NCBI GenBank assembly: GCA_965248765.1
Contig: CBDFKF010000002.1
Coordinates: 372,001-436,000, forward strand
Source of the DNA: CBDFKF01 sp965248765
GTDB taxonomy: Bacteria > Pseudomonadota > Alphaproteobacteria > VGEJ01
DNA length: 64,000 nucleotides
Direction of reading: 5' to 3'
The translations under genes were made by a program, and so were the position numbers. This document shows positions 24,389 through 32,137 of the stretch, one piece after another. Each line of letters opens with the position of its first letter. Positions within the stretch are counted from its first letter, which is position 1. The notes under the pieces are model-generated. The model was not told where the DNA came from. It saw only the letters and a list, made by a program, of their open reading frames with translations, and did not search any database.

Positions 24389-24634
24389 GCGACCGAAGGC
24401 CAGAACATCAAGCCCATCCCGCAGCCGATCCAGCCGATAATCGGGCACCATTCGCTCGTAGACACACACGGTGTCCACGACTGTCTTGCAGCTCGCCTGT
24501 CGCAACAGCGTTGCCGCACGACACCACCGACGTTCAATCGTTTGCTGGTCCTCGTCCTCTAGCGGATCGTGATAGCCGCCTGTGCCACGCCGTGTTTCGC
24601 CCGTTCCGCCAGTGCTGGCGCTGGTGGCAGACAA
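24362..24634 (-). CDS. small protein upstream of the late genes, possible regulator
   Basis: The frame ending at TAA 24362 contains a protein-like C-terminal ~65 residues: acidic start, then TIERRWCRAATLLRQA, then VCVYERMVPDYRLDRLRDGLDVL. No ATG is well placed. The TTG at 24634 gives 90 residues but lacks a ribosome-binding site. It occupies the place of Q antiterminator genes, just before a promoter-terminator pair and the packaging genes. No sequence match to Q families can be claimed. Confidence 0.4.
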   Translation of the reverse strand: MSATSASTGGTGETRRGTGGYHDPLEDEDQQTIERRWCRAATLLRQASCKTVVDTVCVYERMVPDYRLDRLRDGLDVLAFGRLTRGRDVG

Positions 24635-24650
24635 CGAGGGGAGGCCCGCG

Positions 24651-25538
24651 ATGGCTCTGAGCGCTGAACAGCTTGAGGCCCGCAAGGGCAAGCTGACGGC
24701 CAGCCGCGTCGGCGTGCTGATGAACGGCGACGATGCCGCGCTCCACGACCTGTGGCGCGAGTGTACGGGCGATCCGTCCTACGAGCCGCCGGATTTGTCC
24801 GGCGTGTGGCCGGTGCAGCTCGGCAGCCACACGGAGGTGCTGAACCTGCGCTGGTACACGCGCAAGGTGGGGCGCGCTGTGACGCGACAGGGAGAAGTGG
24901 TCGTGTCACAAGAACGCGATTGGGCGGCGGCTACACTCGACGGCTGGGACGCTGCCTATCCCCTGGCAAAGCCTGGCGAGGCTGGGCTAGGCGAGGCCGG
25001 GCAAGGCACGGCGGGGCCGGGCGAGGCCGGGCAAGGCATGGAACCAGCCGTCATTGAAGCCAAGCATGTCGGCGGCTTCGAGCCGCGCGAGACAGTGGTC
25101 GCCCGCTACATGCCGCAGGTGCATTGGCAGATGTACTGCACCGACTCGCGCTTGGCCGTGTTGTCGATCATCGAGGGCGCGCGGGAACCGGTGCTCGAGG
25201 AAATCCCGCGCGATGATGAATACGTGGCCGAGCTCCTGCGTCGGGCTGATGAGTTCTGGCGTTGCGTCGAGACGCTGACGCCGCCAGTGGCGCTGCCACC
25301 GGCCGATCCTCCCCGGCCGGTGGCAGCGCGTGTGGTCGATATGGGCCAGTCCAATTCCTGGGCGAACTTCGCCGCCGATTGGCTTGAGAACCGGGGCGCG
25401 GCCAAGACGTTCAATGCCGCCGTCAAGGAACTCAAGACACTCGTCGAGCCCGACGTGAAGCGGGCCTTTGCCCACGGCATCCAGGCAACCCGCGCACGCA
25501 ACGGCGCGATCACGATCAAGGAGATGACAAATGTCTGA
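24651..25538 (+). CDS. YqaJ-type phage exonuclease
   Basis: A 295-residue lambda-exonuclease-like enzyme that digests 5' strands to create 3' tails for the annealing protein encoded next. Core motifs are LTASRVGVLMNGD, ATLDGWDA and the ExK motif in AVIEAKHVGG, followed by YMPQVHWQMYCT. The start at 24651 has GGGGAGG nine bases upstream. Between the DGWDA and ExK motifs lies a Gly/Glu/Ala-rich repeat of about 28 residues that homologues usually lack. It overlaps the annealase gene by eight bases. Confidence 0.85.
   Translation: MALSAEQLEARKGKLTASRVGVLMNGDDAALHDLWRECTGDPSYEPPDLSGVWPVQLGSHTEVLNLRWYTRKVGRAVTRQGEVVVSQERDWAAATLDGWDAAYPLAKPGEAGLGEAGQGTAGPGEAGQGMEPAVIEAKHVGGFEPRETVVARYMPQVHWQMYCTDSRLAVLSIIEGAREPVLEEIPRDDEYVAELLRRADEFWRCVETLTPPVALPPADPPRPVAARVVDMGQSNSWANFAADWLENRGAAKTFNAAVKELKTLVEPDVKRAFAHGIQATRARNGAITIKEMTNV
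24973..25041 (+). repeat. in-frame tandem repeat within the exonuclease gene
   Basis: GCGAGGCCGGGCAAGGCA occurs exactly at 24991-25008 and 25021-25038 (30-bp period), with a decayed third unit just upstream. It encodes repeated GEAGQG next to the catalytic ExK motif. Confidence 0.75.
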
Positions 25539-26439
25539 CACCGCAGTCGCAACCACGCCGCAGAACGTCGCGGAGATCATGGAGCAGGTCATCGTCAAGG
25601 GCGACCTGTCGAAGCTCACGCCCGCCGAACGCAGCAATTACTACATGACGGTCTGCAAGTCGGTCGGGCTGAACCCGCTGACCAAGCCGTTCGAGTACAT
25701 CACGCTCAACAGCAAGCTGACGCTCTATGCGCTGCGGGGCTGCACCGATCAATTGCGGAGCATTCACGGCGTGTCGGTGGAGGAAGTATCCGAGCGCACG
25801 CACAACGGCGTGTTCATCGTCACCGCCAAGGTCAGGGACAAGCATGAGCGGACGGATGTATCCACGGGCGCCGTCACCATCGGCAATCTCAAGGGTGACG
25901 CGCTATGCAACGCCATGATGAAGGCCGAGACCAAGGCCAAGCGGCGGGCCACGCTCTCGATCTGCGGGCTGGGGTTCCTGGACGAATCGGAAATAGAGAC
26001 GATCCCGCGCAACGCGAGGTCCGAGCCCCGCGACGTGACGCCGAAGCGCGAGCCGCCCAAGGCCGTCGAGGCCCAGCCGCCGATCGATCCTGAGACGGGT
26101 GAAGTCCTGCCGCCTTCGGCGATCAAGGTCGGCATCACCGAGGACAACCAGCCGGACTGGCAGGCGTGGACCGTGACGTTCGCCGCCGCTTTGAACGCGG
26201 CACAAACGGTTGACGAGATCGACGCTTGGATGAACGAAAACAAAGGCCCGCTTAACAATCTAAAGGCTGGCAGCGGCTACGAGAACAGCGAGGCGAACGT
26301 GAAACGATGCCAGGATCGGCACGCCCGCTTGTTAGCGCTGGCCGACGATCATCGCGCCACGCTGGCCGACACGCCCACCGATCTCCCCGCCGAGGTCGCC
26401 CAGGGCGAGCCCGACCCCGACGTGCTGGCGGCGGGGTGA
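25531..26439 (+). CDS. RecT/Red-beta-like single-strand annealing protein
   Basis: A 302-residue protein starting at an ATG with AAGGAG upstream, overlapping the exonuclease gene. The conserved N-terminal domain (about 25-155) has VGLNPLTKPFEYITLNSKL, then CTDQLRSIHG, and the MMKAETKAKRRATLSICGLG segment seen in phage annealases. The C-terminal part is Pro-rich and variable. With the YqaJ exonuclease it forms a two-component recombination system that can circularise or repair phage DNA. The exact subfamily is uncertain. Confidence 0.78.
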   Translation: MSDTAVATTPQNVAEIMEQVIVKGDLSKLTPAERSNYYMTVCKSVGLNPLTKPFEYITLNSKLTLYALRGCTDQLRSIHGVSVEEVSERTHNGVFIVTAKVRDKHERTDVSTGAVTIGNLKGDALCNAMMKAETKAKRRATLSICGLGFLDESEIETIPRNARSEPRDVTPKREPPKAVEAQPPIDPETGEVLPPSAIKVGITEDNQPDWQAWTVTFAAALNAAQTVDEIDAWMNENKGPLNNLKAGSGYENSEANVKRCQDRHARLLALADDHRATLADTPTDLPAEVAQGEPDPDVLAAG

Positions 26440-26894
26440 CAGCGCGCGTGTCTGAATGCCTCATGCGCGCCGAGAAGGGCAAGCTCGCGCCAGTGGACAT
26501 GATCGGTGTCGAGGCGCTGGACGGCGTGCCCAACGGCGCGACGCTACGGGTGAAATGGACGCGGCCGCGCAATGTCGGTCATCACCGCCTTTTCTTCGCG
26601 TTGATCGACGTGGTGTTCCAGGCGCAGGACCGCTTCGCCACGAAGGACGATTTGCTTGACGCGCTCAAGATCGCGTTGGGGCACTACAGCGTGTGGCGGA
26701 TCGGCGAGCGCGAGGTTCTGCGGCCCAAGTCCATCAGCTTCGCGGCGATGGACCAAGCCGCGTTCTCCGCCTTCTACGATCGCGCCGTACAGCTAATCGT
26801 CGTGAATCTGCTGCCCGGCACCGACCGCGCCGACCTAGACGCGCGGGTGCACGAGATCCTGGACGGGCGGTCCGAGCAGGGAGAGGCGGCGTGA
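26436..26894 (+). CDS. DUF1367-like phage protein
   Basis: Starting from the GTG at 26436, which overlaps the annealase stop (GTGA), the product is 152 residues. An ATG at 26463 is an alternative. The motif RNVGHHRLFFALIDVVF, followed by a helical region with LLDALKIALGHYSVW, resembles DUF1367 proteins found beside phage recombination genes. Its function is unknown. Confidence 0.68.
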   Translation: MTARVSECLMRAEKGKLAPVDMIGVEALDGVPNGATLRVKWTRPRNVGHHRLFFALIDVVFQAQDRFATKDDLLDALKIALGHYSVWRIGEREVLRPKSISFAAMDQAAFSAFYDRAVQLIVVNLLPGTDRADLDARVHEILDGRSEQGEAA

Positions 26895-27479
26895 CTCAGG
26901 CTTTTCCGCTCCACTGGCCGGAGGGCTGGCCGCGCACCGAGCCGAACTGCCGGGCGTGGTCGCTGGCGGGCGGGCGGCAGAGCCAGAGCTGGGATCGCGT
27001 GGTTGATCGGCTGCGCGACGAGCTCATGCGGCTTGGGGCCCGCAGCGTTGTTCTCTCGACCAACCAACCGCTCCGGCGCGATGGCGAGCCTTACGCAACG
27101 CGCCGCCATATCGATGATCCCCGGCGCTGCTGTCTACTTCACGCTCAGTAAGCGACAGTTGGCGATGGCGCAGGATCGCTACGAGCTCTTGCTGGACAAC
27201 CTGCGTTCACTCGCGCTCGCGATCGAGGGCATGCGCCAGCTCGAGCGCCACGGCGGTGGCCATATGATGGAGCGCGCCTTCACCGGCTTCGCCGCGATCG
27301 CGCCACCGGACGCTTGGTACGACGTCTTGTGCCTCAAGCCCGACGCGCCGCTCGAGGCCGCCGAATCGGCGTTCCGCTTGCTCGCGCAACGCCATCACCC
27401 CGACAAGCCGGGCGGCTCGACCGAGAAGATGCAGGCGCTGAACCGCGCCCTCGCCGAGGCCCGCCAAGCCCATGGCTGA
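26891..27479 (+). pseudogene. phage J-domain protein interrupted by a frameshift
   Basis: A GTG start at 26891 follows GAGAGG. The first frame encodes FPLHWPEGWPRT, then LGARSVVLSTNQPLRRDG, and shifts at the CCCC run 27119-27122. The second frame then gives AVYFTLSKRQLAMAQDRYE, FTGFAAIAPPDAWYDVL and a C-terminal J-domain with the HPD motif (HHPDKPGG). Reading three C's instead of four restores a single ~195-residue protein of a common prophage family. The J-domain should stimulate host DnaK. Whether the extra base is real or a sequencing error cannot be told here. Confidence 0.8.
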
Positions 27480-27744
27480 GCGCTGCCCGTGGTGCGAGGG
27501 TGAGATGCCGGCAATGCGGCGCGGCCAGCGCAAGCGGTTCTGCGGCGATGCGTGTCGGCTCGCGTTTCACACGATCGCCCGCCAGTACACCGAGGCGCAG
27601 ATCGCGGCGGGCTTTCTTACGCCGGCCGACCTCCGGGCATGGAGCACTGCTGAAAAGCCGAGTACGGCTTCCTCGGTACCGAAGCCGCGTTCGTGCGCCC
27701 GGTTGCACCTGAGACCACTGCCGGACGCCCAGGAGGCCGCGTGA
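27472..27744 (+). CDS. small zinc-finger phage protein
   Basis: A 90-residue protein whose first half has CPWC and, twenty residues later, CGDAC, a likely four-cysteine zinc site, followed by RLAFHTIARQYTEAQ. The second half is low in complexity. The ATG overlaps the J-domain gene stop by eight bases. Similar short proteins sit in prophage early operons. Function is unknown; nucleic-acid binding is plausible. Confidence 0.65.
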   Translation: MAERCPWCEGEMPAMRRGQRKRFCGDACRLAFHTIARQYTEAQIAAGFLTPADLRAWSTAEKPSTASSVPKPRSCARLHLRPLPDAQEAA

Positions 27745-28025
27745 TGGTCTCCTGCGCCCGCATCGCCCAGGAAACGGGCTTTACCCGGCGCTGGGTACGC
27801 GGCAAAGCATCTGCTGGTGAGATACCCGGTGCGTACCGCTTGACGGAAGGTGGCGCTTGGCGGTTCGATCTCGACGAAGTGCGCCGATGGATCCAGGCAC
27901 ACAGGCGGGAGGCTGAGGAATGGCGAGCATCTTCAAGCGGGGAAACGTCTGGTGGGGCCGCATCTGGTTTGGCGGAAAGGACCGGAAGGAAACACTACGA
28001 ACGCGCAATCGGGCTACGGCGCTAA
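27744..28025 (+). CDS. excisionase-like helix-turn-helix protein
   Basis: A 93-residue protein starting at ATG 27744 in a TGATG overlap with the previous gene. Residues about 2-48 form a winged-helix excisionase-like domain: ARIAQETGFTRRWVRGKASAG, then an EGGAWRFDLDEVRRWI wing. It should bend DNA at the attachment site and direct the integrase toward excision. The last 35 codons overlap the integrase gene in another frame and look unstructured. Confidence 0.72.
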   Translation: MVSCARIAQETGFTRRWVRGKASAGEIPGAYRLTEGGAWRFDLDEVRRWIQAHRREAEEWRASSSGETSGGAASGLAERTGRKHYERAIGLRR

Positions 28026-28960
28026 AGCGGCTTAGGGAGTGGCAGGCCCGCCTTGACGCAGAGCGGTGGACCGGGAGATCCAGACACACCTATGAGGACG
28101 CTGTGACGTCCTTCTTCGCGGAGTACACGGCCATCAAGCCGTCGACCAAGAAACGCTACCAGGTCTCCGCAAGGCAGCTTGACGCCCTTCTGACCGACAC
28201 GCATCTGGACGAGCTCGACAAGGCCCGCATCGCCAAGCTGGTTTCCACAAGGAAGAAGGCCGGCGCCAAGAACGCCACCATCCGCCGCGACCTGACCTTC
28301 CTGTCTCGAGTGTGCGCCCTGGCGGCCTCCAAGGACTGGATAGAGCTAAACCCGGTGCTGTTGTACGACAAGAGCGTCATTCGGGAGCGCCGCCCACCCA
28401 TCCGCTACCCAACCGATGCCGAAGTGGCCGCGGTGGTTGCCGCCCCGCGAAACTCGATGACATCTCGCATCGTCCTCTTTCTGGCTCTGACAGGGCTCCG
28501 CCAGGAGGAAGGCGTCTCGCTCACATGGCCGCAAGTCGATATCGACCGGAGCGAGGTGACCCTGCGCGAAACCAAGAGCGGTTTGACGCGCACCATCAAA
28601 CTTTCGCTCCAGGCTTTGGCCACAATATTGGGAACACCCAGGCGGCTCCGCAGGCCAGGAGAAACCGACTGGGTATTCTGGCGAGCAGACGGCCAACGCT
28701 TTGCCGGCTTCTCAACCCTGTTTGCCCGCTACACCAAGCGTGTAGGCGTTGATATGCGCTGCCATGACCTGCGTCACAAGTTTGCTCGGGACTGGCTTCA
28801 AGCCGGTGGAGACATCTACGACCTGAGCCGCCACCTAGGCCATGCGAGCGTCAAAACCACCGAGATATACCTGGGTGGCGTGACTCGGAGTGGCCACAAA
28901 ATTGGGAACATGTTTGACGGTTTGGCCACAGAGAACGGCTCTAAAGAAGGAGCTAAGTAA
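27920..28960 (+). CDS. tyrosine-recombinase phage integrase
   Basis: A 346-residue integrase. The N-terminal arm-binding/SAM-like part spans about 1-150 and the catalytic domain follows. Catalytic residues are visible: R194 (TGLRQEE), K219, H282 and R285 (CHDLRHKFA), H308 (LGHASVKTT) and Y317. It lies six bases from the 3' end of the tRNA-Ser gene, pointing to that tRNA as the attachment site. It overlaps the excisionase gene by 106 bases, an unusually deep overlap that ties their expression. Confidence 0.95.
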   Translation: MASIFKRGNVWWGRIWFGGKDRKETLRTRNRATALKRLREWQARLDAERWTGRSRHTYEDAVTSFFAEYTAIKPSTKKRYQVSARQLDALLTDTHLDELDKARIAKLVSTRKKAGAKNATIRRDLTFLSRVCALAASKDWIELNPVLLYDKSVIRERRPPIRYPTDAEVAAVVAAPRNSMTSRIVLFLALTGLRQEEGVSLTWPQVDIDRSEVTLRETKSGLTRTIKLSLQALATILGTPRRLRRPGETDWVFWRADGQRFAGFSTLFARYTKRVGVDMRCHDLRHKFARDWLQAGGDIYDLSRHLGHASVKTTEIYLGGVTRSGHKIGNMFDGLATENGSKEGAK

Positions 28961-28966
28961 TTGAAG

Positions 28967-29058
28967 TGGCGGAGAGAGAGGGATTCGAACCCTCGAAACG
29001 GAGTTACCCGTTTAACGGTTTAGCAAACCGCCGCCTTCGACCACTCGGCCATCTCTCC
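28967..29058 (-). tRNA. tRNA-Ser(GCU)
   Basis: The minus strand gives a 92-base class II tRNA with acceptor GGAGAGA/TCTCTCC, discriminator G and encoded CCA. The anticodon GCT is in TTTGCTAAA, there is a long variable arm, and the T-loop is GGTTCGAATCC. It is intact and is the probable prophage integration site. Confidence 0.95.
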
Positions 29059-29084
29059 CCTGGCGGTCGCAACCGCCCTCGCCC

Positions 29085-29113
29085 GTTCTAGTAACGCCCT
29101 TGCGGCCTGTCAA
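29085..29113 (-). promoter_or_regulatory. sigma-70 promoter of tRNA-Ser
   Basis: TTGACA (29108-29113) and TAGAAC (29085-29090) are spaced exactly 17 bases, followed by a GC-rich discriminator, about 27 bases before the mature tRNA 5' end. The GC-rich discriminator is typical of stringently controlled stable-RNA promoters. Confidence 0.75.
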
Positions 29114-29372
29114 CGGCGGGCAAGAACGGTTGAGACGCCCAATCAGGGTACGAACATCTCCGTTTCTCGCCTCGATGTGACGGCTTTACCTCGCAAACCT
29201 CGACTTCGTGATGTCGGTACACGTGGCTCCGAACCGGCGATCCTATGTTTGAAGCGCAACGGCAGCGTTGCATGACCACACGATGAGGGAAGAAGCGTAG
29301 AGAACGAAACGAGGAATGGAACAGCTGGCGAAGGCACGCGAAACGCCACGGCCAGCAGGAAGGAGACAGGCC
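29114..29372. other. gene-free stretch upstream of the small exported protein
   Basis: No gene is recognised. It presumably carries the promoter of the gene at 29373, but no clear -35/-10 pair was found on the + strand. Confidence 0.5.
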
Positions 29373-29666
29373 ATGCTGAGGAAGATAGTGATGCTAGCGT
29401 CGGTGTTATCCGTGCTCTCCATCCCGGCCATGGCTCAGGTCGTTTGCAGCGAACGCGGCAAGTTTCTGGAGCGCCTGGCCAAGGGTTACGAGGAGGCCCC
29501 GATCGCCATGGGACTTGCGGCCAACGGTAGCGTCGTCGAGGTACTTGCCTCGAACGGCGACTCGTGGACCATCATCGTCACCAATCCCGCCGGCAAGTCC
29601 TGCGTTGTCGCCTCGGGCGAGGCGTGGGAGAGCGTGCCGATCACGGCCGCCGGCCTCGGCACCTAA
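29373..29666 (+). CDS. small exported protein of unknown function
   Basis: A 97-residue protein with a cleavable signal peptide (basic start, hydrophobic run, AMA cleavage before Gln22). The start at 29373 has AAGGAG eight bases upstream; a longer in-frame start would bury the signal. The mature part is about 75 residues with two cysteines (VCSERGKF and GKSCVVASG), probably a disulfide, and a beta-rich NGSVVEVLASNGDSWTIIV core. It resembles short periplasmic proteins widespread in alphaproteobacteria. No function is known. Confidence 0.75.
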   Translation: MLRKIVMLASVLSVLSIPAMAQVVCSERGKFLERLAKGYEEAPIAMGLAANGSVVEVLASNGDSWTIIVTNPAGKSCVVASGEAWESVPITAAGLGT

Positions 29667-29733
29667 GCGAGCCGACGAGGACGGGGCGGCCAATCCCGCC
29701 CCCACACATACCGATCAGACCCAATGCGTGTGC

Positions 29734-29752
29734 GCGGCCCCAGGTGGGCCGC
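29734..29752. terminator. hairpin between convergent genes
   Basis: GCGGCCC-CAGGT-GGGCCGC, a perfect 7-bp stem between the exported-protein gene and the YbaK gene. The T tract is poor (GTTCTC), so termination is only likely. Confidence 0.45.
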
Positions 29753-29780
29753 GTTCTCGATCGTGCGTTCTGGAGCTCGG

Positions 29781-30269
29781 CTACGCTACCCCGATCGCAT
29801 CGTCGACAGCGCCCCCGGTAATGCGCGCGAGCTCAGCGAGGGTCGAAGGAAAGACGCAGTTGGGGTGGCCGGCGGCAGCGTAGACCCGCTCAAACCGGCC
29901 GAGGCTCGCATCGATCACACACGGCATCGGCTGCGCAACGCCGATCGGCGCGACACCACCGATCGAGAAGCCGGTGACTTCGCGGACCAGGTCAGCATCA
30001 GCGCGGCGTACCTTGCCGGCTATGCCGGTTACCGCCGGCAGCGCTTTCTGATCGCAGCGCCGGTCGCCCGCGATAAGCGCCATCACGGGGTTACCGTCGA
30101 CCGTGAAGACCAGCGATTTGACGATGGCGCCAAGTGCGGTACCGAGGCTGTTCGCCGCATCCTCAGCGGTACGCGCGGTCTCACTCAGCTCGATCACCGC
30201 GTCCTCGGCGCCGGCGGCCGCCAGTGCCTCGCGCACGCGCCGGACCGGGCCGCGCTCGAGCAGCGACAT
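29781..30269 (-). CDS. YbaK/EbsC-family aminoacyl-tRNA deacylase-like protein
   Basis: A 162-residue single-domain protein of the family that hydrolyses mis-acylated tRNAs in trans. Conserved parts are GAIVKSLVFTVDGNPVMALIAGDRRCD, and SIGGVAPIGVAQP near residue 100, where the substrate-binding GG loop lies. The length is typical of stand-alone members. Its start shares a base with the stop of the upstream GST gene, so the two form one transcript. Exact amino-acid specificity cannot be read from the sequence. Confidence 0.85.
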   Translation of the reverse strand: MSLLERGPVRRVREALAAAGAEDAVIELSETARTAEDAANSLGTALGAIVKSLVFTVDGNPVMALIAGDRRCDQKALPAVTGIAGKVRRADADLVREVTGFSIGGVAPIGVAQPMPCVIDASLGRFERVYAAAGHPNCVFPSTLAELARITGGAVDDAIGVA

Positions 30270-30883
30270 CAGGGCACCTCAAGGCCCCGCTGCACGGCCG
30301 GGCGAGCGGCGATGGCGTCGAACCAACGCTTGACGTTGGCGTAGTCCTCGATGTCGACGCCCTGCCAGTCCGGGGTTCGCGACCAGGTCCAGCAGGCGAT
30401 GTCGGCGATCGAATAGCCCCCCGCCAGGAACTCGACCTCGGCCAAGCGGTGATCCATCACGCCATAGAGCCGGTTGGCCTCCTTGGTGTAGCGCTCTATC
30501 GCGTACGGCACCTTCTCGGACGCGAACTTCACGAAGTGATGCGCCTGGCCGAGCATCGGACCGGTGCCGCCCATCTGGAACATCAGCCATTGGATCACGC
30601 GGTAACGGGCGGCGGTCTCTTGCGGCATCAGCTTGCCGGTCTTCTCGGCGAGATACATCAGGACCGCTCCTGACTCGAAGACCGGGTAGGGCGCGCCGTT
30701 CGGACCGTCGTGATCGACGATCGCCGGGATCTTGTTGTTAGGGCTGATCTTGAGGAACTCGGGCTTGAACTGATCGCCCTCGCCGATGTGGATGCGATGA
30801 ACTTGGTAGGGCAGCCCCACCTCCTCGAGCATGATGGAGGCCTTCAGGCCGTTAGGCGTACCGAATGTATAAAGATCGATCAT
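30269..30883 (-). CDS. glutathione S-transferase family protein (YfcG/Nu-like), paralogue 1
   Basis: A 204-residue cytosolic GST. The thioredoxin-like N-terminus has TFGTPNGLKASIMLEEVGLPY, and the glutathione-contacting KIPAIVD and FESGAVLMYLAEK motifs. The C-terminal helical domain has MGGTGPMLGQAHHF and an SIADIACWTW N-capping box. Members of this group often show disulfide-bond oxidoreductase activity. A close paralogue lies at 32138-32833 beyond one intervening gene. Confidence 0.9.
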   Translation of the reverse strand: MIDLYTFGTPNGLKASIMLEEVGLPYQVHRIHIGEGDQFKPEFLKISPNNKIPAIVDHDGPNGAPYPVFESGAVLMYLAEKTGKLMPQETAARYRVIQWLMFQMGGTGPMLGQAHHFVKFASEKVPYAIERYTKEANRLYGVMDHRLAEVEFLAGGYSIADIACWTWSRTPDWQGVDIEDYANVKRWFDAIAARPAVQRGLEVP

Positions 30884-30982
30884 GGGCCGACCCAGCTCCG
30901 CAGCCGTTTTTTGGAGGACGGACGTTACAGTCCACGTGCGGCCAAGCCAAGCCCGCCGCGATAGCGTTTGCGTGTTGTTGGA

Positions 30983-32125
30983 TCAGCCGGCGCTGGCGAG
31001 CGCCTGGTCGAGGTCGGCGATGAGATCGTCGGTGTGCTCGATACCGACTGACAGTCGCAGGAGATCGGCCGGGACCGGACTATCCGCACCTTCGATGCTG
31101 GCACGGTGCTCGATCAAGCTCTCCACGCCCCCAAGCGAGGTCGCGCGTTTGAACAGCTCGGTGCGCGCGGCCACGGCGATAGCAGCGGCCTCACCACAGC
31201 ACATTCGCAGCGAGAGCATGCCGCCAAAGCCACCCTCCATCTGCCGGGCGGCGATGGCGTGGCCTAGATGGCCGCTCAGTCCAGGATAGAGCACCTGGGC
31301 CACCGCCGGGTGGTCCTCGAAACGCTCGGCAATCGCCATTGCGCTATGGCAGGCAGCGGCGATCCGCAGCGGCAGCGTCCGCATGCCGCGCAGCAACAGC
31401 CACGCTTCGAACGGCCCGAGGACGGCGCCACCGTCGTGGCGCTGCACGCACACGCGCTGCCACAGCGCATCATCGCGGGCGGTGACGAGCGCGCCCGCGA
31501 CCACATCGCCATGGCCGTTGAGGTACTTGGTGGCCGAATGCATGACGAGATCGGCGCCGAGCGCCAACGGCCGGGTCAGCACCGGCGTCGGCACCGTGTT
31601 GTCGACCGCGACGAGGGCACCACCATCATGGGCAACACCGGCCACTGCCTTGATGTCGGTGATCTGCCAGGTCGGGTTGGCCGGGGTCTCGAGCCACACC
31701 AGGCGCGTCCGGTCGGGCTTGAGCGCCCGGCCGAGCGCCTCAGGACCGAGGTCGTCGAGGAACTCGACATCGAGGCCCCAGGCCGTGGCGTGCTCGCGCA
31801 GCCAGCGCTTCAGACCCCAGTACATGACGGATGGCGCGATCACGTGGTCACCGGGCGCGAGCGCGTGGAACACCGCGGTCGCCGCCGCCATGCCAGAGGC
31901 GAACAGGAGGCAGCCAGCGCCGCCCTCGAGCTCGTTCAGCAGCGCCTCAGCCTGGTCGTAGGTCGGGTTGTCGTCGCGCGAATAGATGCGGCCCGAGCGA
32001 TACTCGTTGTCGGGATCGCGCAAGAACGTGGTCGCGGGGTGGATCGGCGGGGCGAGCGACCGCGTCTTCTCATCGATCCAGCCGAGCGCCTGCGCGGCCT
32101 TGGTCGCGGGCCGCCAGGCGCTCAT
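30983..32125 (-). CDS. PLP-dependent cystathionine gamma-synthase/beta-lyase family enzyme
   Basis: A 380-residue fold-type I PLP enzyme of Cys/Met metabolism. The N-terminal IYSRDDNPTYDQAE phosphate-binding segment, the WLETPANP loop, and the Schiff-base lysine K200 in HSATKYLNGHGD are all present. The C-terminal LRLSVGIEHTDDLIADL is standard. Whether it makes cystathionine, splits it, or forms homocysteine cannot be decided from motifs. It is transcribed with two flanking GST genes, which hints at thiol metabolism. Confidence 0.88.
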   Translation of the reverse strand: MSAWRPATKAAQALGWIDEKTRSLAPPIHPATTFLRDPDNEYRSGRIYSRDDNPTYDQAEALLNELEGGAGCLLFASGMAAATAVFHALAPGDHVIAPSVMYWGLKRWLREHATAWGLDVEFLDDLGPEALGRALKPDRTRLVWLETPANPTWQITDIKAVAGVAHDGGALVAVDNTVPTPVLTRPLALGADLVMHSATKYLNGHGDVVAGALVTARDDALWQRVCVQRHDGGAVLGPFEAWLLLRGMRTLPLRIAAACHSAMAIAERFEDHPAVAQVLYPGLSGHLGHAIAARQMEGGFGGMLSLRMCCGEAAAIAVAARTELFKRATSLGGVESLIEHRASIEGADSPVPADLLRLSVGIEHTDDLIADLDQALASAG

Positions 32126-32137
32126 CGGCCGGCCGGC

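Larger units (their letters stand above)
2124..28966. mobile_element. podovirus-like prophage next to tRNA-Ser(GCU)
   Basis: Genes for packaging, head, T7-style tubular tail, internal virion proteins, tail fibre and lysis run leftward. Exonuclease, annealase, excisionase and integrase genes run rightward to within six bases of a tRNA-Ser gene. The right end is well supported by the integrase-tRNA arrangement. The left end is placed at the last plausible phage gene, and its attachment site was not found. Two genes carry single-base frameshifts and one IS is inserted, so the prophage may be defective. Confidence 0.85.
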
